Source of the DNA: CAZQEZ01 sp964592475
GTDB lineage: Bacteria > Bacteroidota > Bacteroidia > Cytophagales > Cyclobacteriaceae
Direction of reading: 5' to 3'
NCBI GenBank assembly: GCA_964592475.1
Contig: CAZQEZ010000050.1
Coordinates: 1 to 30,324, forward strand
DNA length: 30,324 nucleotides
Shown: piece by piece, positions 1 to 9,092 of the stretch
Position numbering within the stretch: position 1 is the first letter of the stretch
Layout: each line of letters begins with the position of its first letter
The notes under the pieces: generated by a model
The model's input: the letters and a program-made list of their open reading frames with translations, nothing else
Databases searched by the model: none
Told to the model about the DNA's origin: nothing
Made by a program: the position numbers and the translations under genes

Positions 1-37
1 TAAACAGTTTCCTCTGGTAATAAAAGCTTCGCCTCTT

Positions 38-199
38 CTATTTATCATGCTCAACTAACAAGTGAATTTGAGTAGCCTGATCTGAAAATGCTTTTGAAAT
101 TATAGTTCCTTTTTTATCAGATACTGAAACAGAAGACGATCGCTCGGAAAAAGATTGAAACACATAATACTTCAAAACATCCCATTTCCATGAGCCATT
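38..199 (-). other. Open reading frame without ATG, possible gene tail
   Basis: An open frame of 53 codons runs on the minus strand to a TAG at 38-40. It overlaps the last codons of the SnoaL-like gene in another frame and has no ATG; only TTG or GTG could start it. The translation ends in a plausible soluble sequence (for example KYYVFQSFSE and ending LLVEHDK). I do not recognise it. It could be a chance frame or the remnant of a gene that once extended further. In A+T-rich DNA chance frames of this length are common, so support is weak. Confidence 0.15.
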
Positions 200-555
200 T
201 TATCCGGAATTACTTGGAGCACATCCCAATGCTCCACAATCTTGCCATGATCATCGAAGCGAAAAATGTCAATGCCGGCATACTCCAGATCATCCGGCCA
301 TACCTGATGACAATGCAACACCACTTTATCACCTTCCGCAATTACTTTCTTAAAAAATACCCTCTTTTCCGGATAATCTTTTTGCATTCTTTTAAAATAG
401 CGGATAAAACCTTCTTTGCCATCTTCCACGTGGGGATTATGTTGCGTGTAGCTATCTCCAACATATTCTTGTATGGCTTTCTCCGGTTGGTTTTGGTTAA
501 ACATCAGTTCGTAAAATGCCATGGCATTTTGCTTATTATTTTTTTGATTTTGCAT
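172..555 (-). CDS. SnoaL-like (NTF2-fold) family protein
   Basis: A 127-residue protein with no signal peptide, so presumably cytoplasmic. The layout matches small SnoaL-like proteins of the COG4922 type: an N-terminal helix with the AMAFYELMFNQ pattern, a YTQHNPHVEDG segment, a central VIAEGDKVVLHCHQ strand, and a C-terminal DIFRFDDHGKIVEHWDVLQ strand pair. The family adopts the NTF2-like alpha+beta barrel with a ligand pocket; characterised members include polyketide cyclases, but most bacterial members have no known substrate. The length is normal for the family. It is transcribed divergently from the 702-2666 gene across a 146-bp A+T-rich spacer and has no functional partner in view. Fold assignment is good; no reaction should be assumed. 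Confidence 0.8.
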   Translation of the reverse strand: MQNQKNNKQNAMAFYELMFNQNQPEKAIQEYVGDSYTQHNPHVEDGKEGFIRYFKRMQKDYPEKRVFFKKVIAEGDKVVLHCHQVWPDDLEYAGIDIFRFDDHGKIVEHWDVLQVIPDKMAHGNGMF

Positions 556-701
556 GATTTTATTACAATTAAGTTAATATATTGTTAAAATTATTTTCCT
601 TTGCAAAACAAACCCAATATCAAGCACTTGAAACCGTTTAAAAGACAGACATTAAAAAATTATATCTATTGGTTTCTTAGATTATTTATATAACCAAATG
701 T

Positions 702-2666
702 ATGAATTCACTAGCCAGAATTAATTTATATTCAATATTTCTTTTTATAACACTTCTTAATTTTTCTTTTCCTCTTTTTGGGCAGGATAATTTGCAATTC
801 AATGGTGCTATGCAAATTGGTAATTATCAGGGAATTGCAGACTATACCTTTAAAATCGACCAGAAAGATACTGTTCTACATGGAAACTTTTCCATGCAGA
901 GTTTTAATCAGAATGTACTTAATTCGAAAGAAAAGGGATTTTTCTCTATTGATGGATTATTTAAAGCTGGCTTTCCGGATAACACATGGAGTTTTCGATT
1001 TGGAGATTTTAGGCCGGAAGAAGGTGCTGAATTTAAAAATTATCATTTTAATGTAAAAGTAAGTGGTACCTTTCATACTGCTATAGTTAATTTTGAATTT
1101 GGTAAACCTGACGGTGAATGGATTCACTCAATTAGAGAAATTGAGAACTCAAAGGTTGAAAAGACAAGTTTTGTAAGCAGCAGTATGTTTGAAGATGGAA
1201 TAGCTCGAGGCTATCTTCGGATAAAAAATGATAGCTTAACCTTGCTGGGCAGGTTTCTGAATAACGGCCTGGCTCATGATATATGGGAGCTTAATTTTTA
1301 TAAAGAACTTGGAAGGATGGAGACATGGTTCTTTTCCGATGGCCGACTTGAAAAAATAGCTGTACATGTAGACGAAAACACTGAAGAGTTTTTGATTTAC
1401 CCGGAGGAGATTACGCGGCCTATAACAGTAAATCTTGATCATCGGTATCTGAAAATTCTCGGCTTGCAAAATTTGTACAATAAAAAACTATATGAAAATG
1501 AAGGCGGCAAAATAGCCCACTTAATTAAAAAAAACGCATCTTATTATCAAAAGATTGAGACCATCTTAACCAACATCAACGATAATAAGAATCAAGCTTC
1601 AAAACCCCGGTTTTCAGTTAAAGTTGCTCACTATCCTTTGGATGAAGCAGAGTTGAAACAGGTTGATATTTTAACCAATAATTTGCAAGAAATTGACTCC
1701 ATAAGCCAGTACTTAATTGGAAATACGGGTCTTAATATAATAAAGCATTTAGATGAGGAAGTAATGTATTTGCTTTCAACCCTGCAAGAAATAAGTGAAA
1801 ACTATATTCGACCTGCCCGACGGATAGCTGAACTTAATAAGGAAAACTTGTTAGCTTTTTTACCAAGGGACGAATTACAGTGGACAACTGAATACAATCA
1901 TGCTTCAGTCACGGAAATTAAGGTGAGTTATCAGGATTCGAGTGGATTAAAAACCCGTACTTTTATAGGCCCGGCTGCAGAAAATCTCAATATCAAAAAA
2001 ACAGGAATTCCATATTTGTTAGATCTAAGTGAGTATACGCTTTCTAGTGTAAAAGCTATTGAAGAAACACTAGCAAAAAAAACAAAACAGTATTCTATAA
2101 AAAAGGAATTGGAAGATTTGGAAAAAGAGCTGCTTAAAGAAGAAGATAGCTTGATAATTTTAGTAGATTCTTTAAAAAGAGGACAAGAAAATGTTTCAAT
2201 CATTGAATCACTTCAATCTTTAAAAAGAACAGCCATTAAAGAGCTTGCTCAATATGCTACTGAAGAAAATTTAATAGTCAAACCTAAACAGGCGCGATTA
2301 TTAATCGAATGCATGAAAACCTTGCAAGTAATGGCTTTGACACTTGACAAGCAGCCTGCCCGCTGGAATGAAATAAAAGAATTGTATACTGAGCAGGTAT
2401 GGAATCCATTTACAGCTACTATTATGAATGATCAGGTAAAGCAACGACTTACCTATGCGTATTCTAATGTACTTGTCCCCTATCTTCACCAGCAAATAGA
2501 AAATAACTTAACTTGTGAAAATAGTGAAAGATATCTTAACTTATTGAATCAGCTTTACAATAAAATGTTAGCGTTAAGAAAGCTAGATACTTCAAAATTG
2601 GAGCGTAAGCTCAAAAATGAAAAAGACCCTCAGGTGGTCTTGCAATTAATTAAACCAGCAATGTAA
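702..2666 (+). CDS. Secreted protein with MORN-like repeats and a coiled coil, function unknown
   Basis: A 654-residue protein with a signal peptide: a hydrophobic stretch at about residues 9-26, likely cut before Gln28 (LFG/QDN), so it is exported. Residues 85-200 hold at least three copies of a loose G-x-P/A-D-x-x-W unit (around 90-96, 134-140 and 189-195), resembling the degenerate MORN-type repeats of Bacteroidota secreted proteins. Residues 450-495 are rich in Glu, Lys and Leu and should form a coiled coil. The C-terminal third looks helical with no recognisable catalytic motif. An ATG at 698 opens a frame that stops after eight codons, so the ATG at 702 is the start. It is followed after 10 bp by the DUF2490 gene and then a MORN-repeat gene, so the three are probably co-transcribed. 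I do not recognise a named family for the whole protein. Confidence 0.8.
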   Translation: MNSLARINLYSIFLFITLLNFSFPLFGQDNLQFNGAMQIGNYQGIADYTFKIDQKDTVLHGNFSMQSFNQNVLNSKEKGFFSIDGLFKAGFPDNTWSFRFGDFRPEEGAEFKNYHFNVKVSGTFHTAIVNFEFGKPDGEWIHSIREIENSKVEKTSFVSSSMFEDGIARGYLRIKNDSLTLLGRFLNNGLAHDIWELNFYKELGRMETWFFSDGRLEKIAVHVDENTEEFLIYPEEITRPITVNLDHRYLKILGLQNLYNKKLYENEGGKIAHLIKKNASYYQKIETILTNINDNKNQASKPRFSVKVAHYPLDEAELKQVDILTNNLQEIDSISQYLIGNTGLNIIKHLDEEVMYLLSTLQEISENYIRPARRIAELNKENLLAFLPRDELQWTTEYNHASVTEIKVSYQDSSGLKTRTFIGPAAENLNIKKTGIPYLLDLSEYTLSSVKAIEETLAKKTKQYSIKKELEDLEKELLKEEDSLIILVDSLKRGQENVSIIESLQSLKRTAIKELAQYATEENLIVKPKQARLLIECMKTLQVMALTLDKQPARWNEIKELYTEQVWNPFTATIMNDQVKQRLTYAYSNVLVPYLHQQIENNLTCENSERYLNLLNQLYNKMLALRKLDTSKLERKLKNEKDPQVVLQLIKPAM

Positions 2667-2676
2667 AAGTTTACTA

Positions 2677-3507
2677 ATGTTAAAATTTTATAAACAAATA
2701 AAAATAAAGCACTTTTTACTTTATTTACTCGTATTATCCGGACCAAAAGTATGGGGTCAAACAACTGAAGTACTAGCACCTAAGGCTTCAGAATTTAAGC
2801 CCCCCGTTTCAAGGCTATGGATAAACACCTATGGCAATATTCGCCTTTCCGACAAATTCTTTTGGATTGCACAAACTCATTTTCGATTTCAGGAAAGTGA
2901 TAATACGATAATGGCCGGTCAGATTGCACAAATCTATAATCGGCATGCCATAAACTACCTTTTTTCCAAACAGTTTAACGTTAGTTTGGGTGGAGTGGTG
3001 CGTTTAAACTTTAATACAGATGAAATTTTGGAAGACGAAAAACCTATGGTGCCAGAGTGGCGCATATGGCATGAATATCAATTTGCCCAGCCTTTATCTC
3101 GCTTTATGGTTTATCACCGGGTGCGTATTGAGCATCGTTGGACAAGAAAATTTACCGAAAACAGCTCATTTGTTTTCCGCAACAGATGGCGGTACATGCT
3201 TAATGTAAAAATACCTTTGAATAAACCAAAATTATCGCCAGGAGCTTTTTACCTTGGGCCGGAGGCAGAAGTTATTTTACAAAGTGGCAAACCCGTAATC
3301 AATAGCCCGCTGGAAGATCTTCGATTGCATACTTCTCTTGGTTATATTTTAAAACCACAATTGACAGTGGCTGCCGGCCTCATGTATTCTATGGGACAAG
3401 AAATACCTTACGGTGAACTATATAATCAGAAATGGACCCTGCGCCTGCATGTTTATTTTTCACCCGACCTTAGACAAATTGAAAACAGACTACCCAAAGT
3501 TCATTAA
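2677..3507 (+). CDS. DUF2490 family outer-membrane beta-barrel protein
   Basis: A 276-residue protein with a signal peptide likely cut before Gln28 (VWG/QTTE). The mature part has the alternating polar/aromatic strand pattern of an outer-membrane barrel, with the features I associate with DUF2490: an N-terminal RLWINTYGNIRLSDKFFW segment, repeated R-rich strands (VRIEHRW, FRNRWRYML), and a C-terminal strand LRLHVYFSPDLRQ. DUF2490 proteins are common in Bacteroidota and have no established function. The gene begins 10 bp after the preceding secreted-protein gene and is followed 39 bp later by the MORN-repeat gene, pointing to an envelope-associated operon. The family call rests on pattern recognition only. 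Confidence 0.8.
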   Translation: MLKFYKQIKIKHFLLYLLVLSGPKVWGQTTEVLAPKASEFKPPVSRLWINTYGNIRLSDKFFWIAQTHFRFQESDNTIMAGQIAQIYNRHAINYLFSKQFNVSLGGVVRLNFNTDEILEDEKPMVPEWRIWHEYQFAQPLSRFMVYHRVRIEHRWTRKFTENSSFVFRNRWRYMLNVKIPLNKPKLSPGAFYLGPEAEVILQSGKPVINSPLEDLRLHTSLGYILKPQLTVAAGLMYSMGQEIPYGELYNQKWTLRLHVYFSPDLRQIENRLPKVH

Positions 3508-3546
3508 AAGGCTATAAATTAAGACAATGTAACAACAAACTAGTTC

Positions 3547-4422
3547 ATGAAAAATTCCTATAAAAATATCATTCTTTATGTCTTAGTAGCTTTCATGGCT
3601 TCCTTGGCTATTTTCTTTTTTTCGCGTGCCAATAGATTACAAAAAGAACTAGCGGCCTTTCAGCAAAACGGTATTGAAAATGGAGCAGAAAATATGTTCG
3701 AGCAGCTCATGACCATCGATTCATTAGTGATTAATGAAGACTATGTAAGTGCCAGGCAAGCATATGAAAAATTACTTAAAGAAATAAAAGGTGATGAATT
3801 TTCTACTATCATTCAACAACGAATAAGCAAATTGCAGGCAATGGAAAACAGTCAGGAAGATCAGCAAGATTTTACCGGTGAAAAACTTCAGCAGGCTCTG
3901 TCAAATAAATCCAAACAAATTGATTCACTAGCCAATCAATTGGCTTCAGCAGAAGAAATACAGGTAGATAAAATAGACTCGCTCAGATTTGCACTGGCAA
4001 AAGCCAACATGCGAATGGAAAGTCTCACGGAACAATTGGCCAATAAAACCAAAAGTAATTATTTGAAATTTAGCAATGAAAAAGGATTGGAAATCTATTA
4101 TGTGGGAGAAATAAAAGAAAGTAAAGCCAACGGCTGGGGAGTAGCCTTATACAGCAATGGAAGTCGCTACGAAGGCCAATGGGAAGATAATATGCGCGAT
4201 GGAGAGGGTGTTTTCTATTGGCCTGATGGCGAATACTACAAGGGTAACTTTGTATTGGATCAGCGCCAAGGAGAAGGGAATTATTATTGGCCCAATGGGG
4301 AAATGTTTGCCGGCGAATGGCAGAATGACAAGCGCAATGGTGAAGGGGTGTTTTATGACAAAAATGGAGATGTAGTGGCCAAAGGCATCTGGCAAAATAA
4401 CGAACTAGTAAAAAAGGAGTGA
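3547..4422 (+). CDS. Membrane-anchored MORN-repeat protein
   Basis: A 291-residue protein. Residues about 8-26 form one transmembrane segment with no clear cleavage site, suggesting an inner-membrane anchor. Residues 27-165 are largely helical and rich in Gln, Glu and Lys, probably a coiled coil. From residue 184 to the end there are four good MORN repeats of 23 residues (pattern Y-x-G-x-W/F-x(5)-G-x-G-x(3)-W/Y-x-N/D-G), for example RYEGQWEDNMRDGEGVFYW, plus a partial fifth. MORN repeats form an extended beta-hairpin solenoid used for protein or lipid contacts; they do not by themselves imply an enzyme. It is the last gene of the three-gene run starting at 702. No terminator is visible behind it. 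Confidence 0.85.
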   Translation: MKNSYKNIILYVLVAFMASLAIFFFSRANRLQKELAAFQQNGIENGAENMFEQLMTIDSLVINEDYVSARQAYEKLLKEIKGDEFSTIIQQRISKLQAMENSQEDQQDFTGEKLQQALSNKSKQIDSLANQLASAEEIQVDKIDSLRFALAKANMRMESLTEQLANKTKSNYLKFSNEKGLEIYYVGEIKESKANGWGVALYSNGSRYEGQWEDNMRDGEGVFYWPDGEYYKGNFVLDQRQGEGNYYWPNGEMFAGEWQNDKRNGEGVFYDKNGDVVAKGIWQNNELVKKE

Positions 4423-4707
4423 AATTTGATTACTGCTAACTGATTTTTAGATTTCTTCTTCCCTGGTTGCTCGCGTCTCGGTGAATAGGTGACCATTTCC
4501 TAACGTGTTAATTGCTAAATTCTGCATGGTAAAAAAAATCAATAAATTCATTTTTTATTTTATTTTAAGTAATTCTTTTGCTTATCCTTTTTGCAAACAG
4601 GTGGTTGGCTACGGCCTTTACCTACCATTCAAATAAATTCTCTTTCATTTGCAACCCTTTTGTACCAAATTACATCCTCATAAAAAAACAAATTATAGAC
4701 TACTAAT
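4423..4707. other. Intergenic stretch, no gene seen
   Basis: A 285-bp A+T-rich spacer between the MORN-repeat gene and the DUF5686 gene. I find no ORF of interest, no strong hairpin and no RNA-gene signature. It presumably contains the promoter for the DUF5686-SIMPL pair, but I cannot place a convincing Bacteroidota -33/-7 element (TTTG and TAnnTTTG). Confidence 0.5.
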
Positions 4708-7278
4708 ATGCGAAAACTAATAATCCTTGGCCTACTTTTTCCAATTTTTGCACAAGCAGGTGGTATTAAAGGCACGATTCAAAGCACAGAAGGTGATTTA
4801 TTGCCTTTTGCTACTATATTCGTTGAAGAACTTAATACTGGAACTACCAGTAACGGAGATGCCTTTTTTGAACTTTCTTTACCTGAAGGAGACTATCATT
4901 TGGTTTTTCAATTTATGGGATACGAATCAAAAACCAAAGCCGTGACCATACAAAATGATTTTGTGGTGCTAAATGTGAAATTGCAACCGCAGGTAATGAT
5001 GTTGCAAAATGTTGAAGTTTCTGCCGCTGATGAAGATCCGGCCTATACCATTATGCGAAAAGCCATTGCCAAAAGTAAATATCACCAAAATCAAGTGGAT
5101 AGTTATATATCTACAGTATATCTTAAAGGCACCGGTGGTTTAACCAAAATACCATGGCTTGCTCGTCGGCAGTTAAAGAAAGAGGGCATCGATACCAGCC
5201 GCACTTTTGTAATGGAGTCAATTACCGAAGTGACTTATGAAAGACCTGCCACCTATAAGGAAAATGTTATTTCTATACGTTCCGATGGTGAAGCCAATGA
5301 AACCAGTCCAATGATGTATATTAATGCCAGTTTTTATGATAAAGAAGTTGCCGGGGCGGTGTCCCCCTTATCCCCACGTGCATTTAATTACTATCGGTTT
5401 GAATATGAAGGCACTTTTGAAGATCGTGGCTATGCAGTGAGTAAGATCAGCGTTATTCCCCGTTCCAAAGGAGATGATGTTTTTTCTGGCATTCTGCACA
5501 TTGTGGAAGATGACTGGAGCATCTACAGTTTGGATCTTGATGTAATCAAATTAGGTATAAAGTTTAATATCAAACAATCCTTTGCACCTATAAAAGAAAA
5601 TGTCTGGTTACCGGTTTCTCACCGCTATTATATAACCGGTAGCATTCTTGGATTTGGTTTTCAATATCAGTACTTAGCTTCAATTTCCAATTACCAAGTA
5701 ACTTTAAATCCCGATCTTCCTGATGACATTATTATAGTAGATGAGAAAAAAATTGAAACAGATCAATCAATTAATAAGGACAAGGACATTACTGAAATTA
5801 ATAACAACACCAAAATGGGGCGTAAAACTTTGCGCAAAAAGCTGATCGAGTATGAAAAAGAAGAGCAAAAAGCAAAAGAAGAGCCGGATGTGATCAGTGA
5901 ACGCAGCCAGAAAATTGACAGCCTTGCCTATAAGCAAGACAGCAGCTATTGGCAACAGGTAAGACCTATTCCATTATCAGATAAAGAAATCCGCGGCTAT
6001 CAGCAAATGGATAGCGTAGCTTTGGCTGAAAAGGAAGAAGAACGCCAGGATTCAGTAAATACCGTGAAAAGAAATACCTTTAAAATACAGAAGGTGATAA
6101 CCGGAGGAGACTTTAAATTGGGTAAGAAAAGCCGGCTGGAAATTGACAATATGTTTACTACGCTCAATTACAATACGGTAGAAGGGGTTAATTTCATGTA
6201 TGGCCTACGCTATAAAACCAGAAATGAAAAAAGCACCTCATTCTCATTTGGCCCTCAATTACGATATGCCTGGGACCGCGAGGTATTGAATGGGCGATTA
6301 AATTTCAATTACAGCAAATTTAAAAATCCCGGGAATAGTCATGCGCTTTCGCTGGAAGGAGGCAGATTTATTTCCCAATATTATGATGAAGAACCGATCA
6401 CTCCATTTTTAAATACACTTACCACCCTCCTGCTGGAGCGTAACCTAATGAAAATTTATGAAAAGGACTACCTCCGAGCCGAATGGGGCCAGAAAATCAA
6501 CTACAAATGGCACTGGCGATTACAAGCAGAATACGCCACCCGTTACCCCCTGCAAAACAACGCCGACTGGACCCTGATAGAAAATAAGGACCGGGTCTAT
6601 ACTTCCAATTTTCCCTTCAATGCTGAAACGGAAACAGAATTTCCGCAGCACAATGCACTTACCACATCACTGAAAATATCATGGCAACCCGGATTAAAGT
6701 TTACTAAATATAATGACGTGCTCCAACCACAGTATGATGATGCAGCAACCTTTACCTTTGGTTACCGGGGCGGTGTTTCCGGATTACTTGATAGTGATGT
6801 AGATTTTAACCACCTGTATTTAAAAGTGGAAGACAAGTTTGATTTAGGAATTAGAGGCACTTTTACTTATACTGCAGAAGCTGGGGGGTTTCTGGATGAG
6901 CCAGAATATTTTGTAGATTACAAGCATTTTTTGGGTAATCAAACCCCGTTTTTAAGTGCTGATTTAACAGGTCGCTTCAGACTTTTGGAATATTACCGTT
7001 TCAGTACTTCCGGTGAATACCTTCAACTGAACAGTAATTTTCAATGGCGCAAGTTTCTGCTTACTCAAATTCCATTGGTTAGGCTTACGGGTCTGAAAGA
7101 GAACCTCATTTTCAATTATCTGACAAACACAGGAATTGATAATTATATGGAAGTAGGCTATGGCATTGATTATATTTTCAGAATTTTGAGATTAGAAGCC
7201 ATTACTTCCTGGGAAAATGGTAATTTTAGAGATTTTGGCATAAGAATTGGACTGATCACCAGCATTGAAATCAATTAA
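4708..7278 (+). CDS. DUF5686 / carboxypeptidase-regulatory-like outer-membrane protein
   Basis: An 856-residue protein with a signal peptide likely cut after Ala17 (AQA/GG). Residues 18-100 form a carboxypeptidase-regulatory-like beta-sandwich (IKGTIQSTEGDLLPFATIFV, then GTTSNGDAFFELSLPEGDY and FQFMGYESK), the same module found at the N terminus of SusC-type receptors. The remainder matches the large Bacteroidota DUF5686 family, with an early AIAKSKYHQNQVDSYISTVYLKG-type segment, a charged linker around residues 350-460 rich in Lys and Glu, and a C-terminal half of alternating strands that looks like a barrel. There is no TonB-plug motif, so it is not a standard TonB-dependent receptor. DUF5686 has no established function. 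The SIMPL gene follows after 20 bp and is probably co-transcribed. Confidence 0.88.
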   Translation: MRKLIILGLLFPIFAQAGGIKGTIQSTEGDLLPFATIFVEELNTGTTSNGDAFFELSLPEGDYHLVFQFMGYESKTKAVTIQNDFVVLNVKLQPQVMMLQNVEVSAADEDPAYTIMRKAIAKSKYHQNQVDSYISTVYLKGTGGLTKIPWLARRQLKKEGIDTSRTFVMESITEVTYERPATYKENVISIRSDGEANETSPMMYINASFYDKEVAGAVSPLSPRAFNYYRFEYEGTFEDRGYAVSKISVIPRSKGDDVFSGILHIVEDDWSIYSLDLDVIKLGIKFNIKQSFAPIKENVWLPVSHRYYITGSILGFGFQYQYLASISNYQVTLNPDLPDDIIIVDEKKIETDQSINKDKDITEINNNTKMGRKTLRKKLIEYEKEEQKAKEEPDVISERSQKIDSLAYKQDSSYWQQVRPIPLSDKEIRGYQQMDSVALAEKEEERQDSVNTVKRNTFKIQKVITGGDFKLGKKSRLEIDNMFTTLNYNTVEGVNFMYGLRYKTRNEKSTSFSFGPQLRYAWDREVLNGRLNFNYSKFKNPGNSHALSLEGGRFISQYYDEEPITPFLNTLTTLLLERNLMKIYEKDYLRAEWGQKINYKWHWRLQAEYATRYPLQNNADWTLIENKDRVYTSNFPFNAETETEFPQHNALTTSLKISWQPGLKFTKYNDVLQPQYDDAATFTFGYRGGVSGLLDSDVDFNHLYLKVEDKFDLGIRGTFTYTAEAGGFLDEPEYFVDYKHFLGNQTPFLSADLTGRFRLLEYYRFSTSGEYLQLNSNFQWRKFLLTQIPLVRLTGLKENLIFNYLTNTGIDNYMEVGYGIDYIFRILRLEAITSWENGNFRDFGIRIGLITSIEIN

Positions 7279-7298
7279 AATATTTAAAATCAATTAAT

Positions 7299-8012
7299 AT
7301 GAAAAAAACTGCAATTTTTGTTTTGCTTGGGCTGATAGCTAATACTGCTTTATTGGCCCAAAATACTGACATAGAAAGCTTGAAAAAAATTATAGTTGTA
7401 GGTAGTGCAGAAATGGAGATCGTACCAGACGAAATTTTCCTATCCATAAGCCTGCAAGAATATAAAACTAATAAGAACGATAAGGTTGAAATTCGTATAC
7501 TTGAAAATCAATTAGCAGAAGCAGTGAAGGATGCTGGAATAGATAGTGAGGATTTTCAAATTGAAAATGTTTATGGCTGGAACAAAGAATATTGGTACAA
7601 AAAGAAAAAGCAAAACGAAGAATTTTTGGCTAAAAAGCAATACAGATTAAAGTTGAGTGATTTGCTCAAAGTAAATGATATTTTAGATGCAATGGATCCT
7701 GACGGTATCGAATTTGTAAATATCAGTGATTATTCACATTCTGCTATCGAGGAATATCGTAAAGAGTTGAAAATCAAAGCTATACAGGCGGCCAAAGATA
7801 AAGCCGAATATTTATTACAAGCTATTGGAGAAGAACCAGGTGAAGCACTGGAAATACAAGAAGTGGAAATGGGTAGTGGTAGCCCCTACTATGGAAGGAG
7901 CACTGCTAATGCAGTTTTTGATGCCGGAAGAGGTCAGGGAAGCAATGCAGATATTGGCTTCAAGAAAATTAAGCTGCAATATAAAATTAGGGCTAGTTTT
8001 ATGATAAAGTGA
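7299..8012 (+). CDS. SIMPL domain-containing (DUF541) periplasmic protein
   Basis: A 237-residue protein with a signal peptide ending around LLAQ/NTD (residue 21). The mature protein opens with IIVVGSAEMEIVPDEIFLSISL, the usual first strand of the SIMPL/DUF541 fold, and has the later family features: a KAIQAAKDKAEYLLQAIGE helix and a C-terminal KIKLQYKIRASF strand. SIMPL proteins are periplasmic or outer-membrane associated, oligomeric where studied, and linked to stress tolerance in some species; the biochemical role is unsettled. It follows the DUF5686 gene by 20 bp. The stop codon lies only five bases before the assembly gap, so any downstream operon member is lost. Confidence 0.88.
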   Translation: MKKTAIFVLLGLIANTALLAQNTDIESLKKIIVVGSAEMEIVPDEIFLSISLQEYKTNKNDKVEIRILENQLAEAVKDAGIDSEDFQIENVYGWNKEYWYKKKKQNEEFLAKKQYRLKLSDLLKVNDILDAMDPDGIEFVNISDYSHSAIEEYRKELKIKAIQAAKDKAEYLLQAIGEEPGEALEIQEVEMGSGSPYYGRSTANAVFDAGRGQGSNADIGFKKIKLQYKIRASFMIK

Positions 8013-8017
8013 CTTTT

Positions 8018-8117
8018 NNNNNNNNNNNNNNNNNNNNNNNNNNNNNNNNNNNNNNNNNNNNNNNNNNNNNNNNNNNNNNNNNNNNNNNNNNNNNNNNNNN
8101 NNNNNNNNNNNNNNNNN
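8018..8117. other. Assembly gap (100 N)
   Basis: Exactly 100 consecutive N, the conventional placeholder for a scaffold gap of unknown size. Order and distance across it are therefore inferred by the assembler. The 155 bp that follow, up to the yaaA stop, contain no supportable gene; a frame entering from the gap closes after 18 codons. Confidence 0.97.
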
Positions 8118-8272
8118 TTGTATTTAAAGACATAACTTCTGGGTTTCAGGCAGCAAATTACAATCCCTTGATGTAATTTTAATTAATTATAATTAAGAAA
8201 TTTGGCGCTCCTTTGGGTTAAAAACTTCCAGTCATACTCGGTCATTCAGCTGTCGTCTATCATCAGTTCTTT

Positions 8273-9037
8273 TCATCCTCTGGTAAAAACCAATTTATTC
8301 TCTTCAGAAAAATGATCGTTAAAAGCATAACCATCATAGTCAAATCCTTGCAGGTGCTCAGGATTAGATATTTTATTCTTGATCATGAAGTGTGCCATCA
8401 TGCCGCGAGCTCGTTTGGCATATATGGCCACCGTTTTGTATTTGCCTGCTTTTACCTCTTTAAAATCCACATCAATTAATCGAATATCCATCGCTTTAGT
8501 ATCCACCGCTTTGAAATACTCATTAGAAGCTAAATTGAGCAGGATATCATCTCCCTGGGCCTGAAGGTCTTTTTGCAATTCTTTAGCTATTTTATCGCCC
8601 CAAAAGCTATAGAGTGATTCATCTCCATTGATAGTTAATTTGGTGCTCATTTCCAGTCGGTAAGGCTGAATCTTGTCCAATGGCCTTAGGATGCCATATA
8701 GTCCGGAGAGCATTCTCAAGTGATTTTGGGCATATTCTACATCCTTGTGATCAAAAGAGTCCGTCTGCATGCCTTGATATACATCACCCTGAAAAGCAAA
8801 AAGCGCCTGTTTGGCATAATTCGGTATATCATCGGTTTGAAATTGCTGGTATCGCTCAAGGTTCATGTTTGCCAGGCGATCGCTCAGGCTCATCAATGAT
8901 TGTACTTCTTTTTCTGATTTCTTCCGCAATACTTCAATTAATGATTTTGTTTCTTTTTGAAAACGAACTTCCGACTGATTAAAATTAACTTTTTTTTCGA
9001 AATCCAATCTTTTGGCAGGGGAAATAATGGCTATCAT
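8273..9037 (-). CDS. yaaA: Peroxide stress protein YaaA (DUF328/UPF0246)
   Basis: A 254-residue cytoplasmic protein, the usual YaaA length. It starts with IAIISPAKRLDFE, the family's hallmark N terminus, and keeps the other conserved blocks: ALFAFQGDVYQGM, HLRMLSGLYGILRPLDKIQPYRLEM, and near the C terminus FKEVKAGKYKTVAIYAKRARGMMAHF. In E. coli YaaA is induced by peroxide through OxyR and limits intracellular unincorporated iron, reducing DNA and protein oxidation; it binds DNA, but its mechanism is not fully settled. Here it lies 55 bp downstream of the M49 peptidase start on the opposite side of that gene's promoter region, so it is a separate minus-strand unit, not a downstream operon member of the peptidase. 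The ATG chosen begins directly with the conserved motif. Confidence 0.95.
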   Translation of the reverse strand: MIAIISPAKRLDFEKKVNFNQSEVRFQKETKSLIEVLRKKSEKEVQSLMSLSDRLANMNLERYQQFQTDDIPNYAKQALFAFQGDVYQGMQTDSFDHKDVEYAQNHLRMLSGLYGILRPLDKIQPYRLEMSTKLTINGDESLYSFWGDKIAKELQKDLQAQGDDILLNLASNEYFKAVDTKAMDIRLIDVDFKEVKAGKYKTVAIYAKRARGMMAHFMIKNKISNPEHLQGFDYDGYAFNDHFSEENKLVFTRG

Positions 9038-9092
9038 AGCATTTGTTTTTATTGAAATACTAATTTAATTATTGAATTATAAAAGAAAATTT

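Noticed and set aside
190..588. 132-codon plus-strand frame across the SnoaL-like gene
   Set aside because: Antisense shadow with a Phe/Ile/His-rich translation; the minus-strand protein matches a known fold.
8118..8176. Short plus-strand frame coming out of the first gap
   Set aside because: Only 18 codons with no recognisable motif and no terminator behind it.
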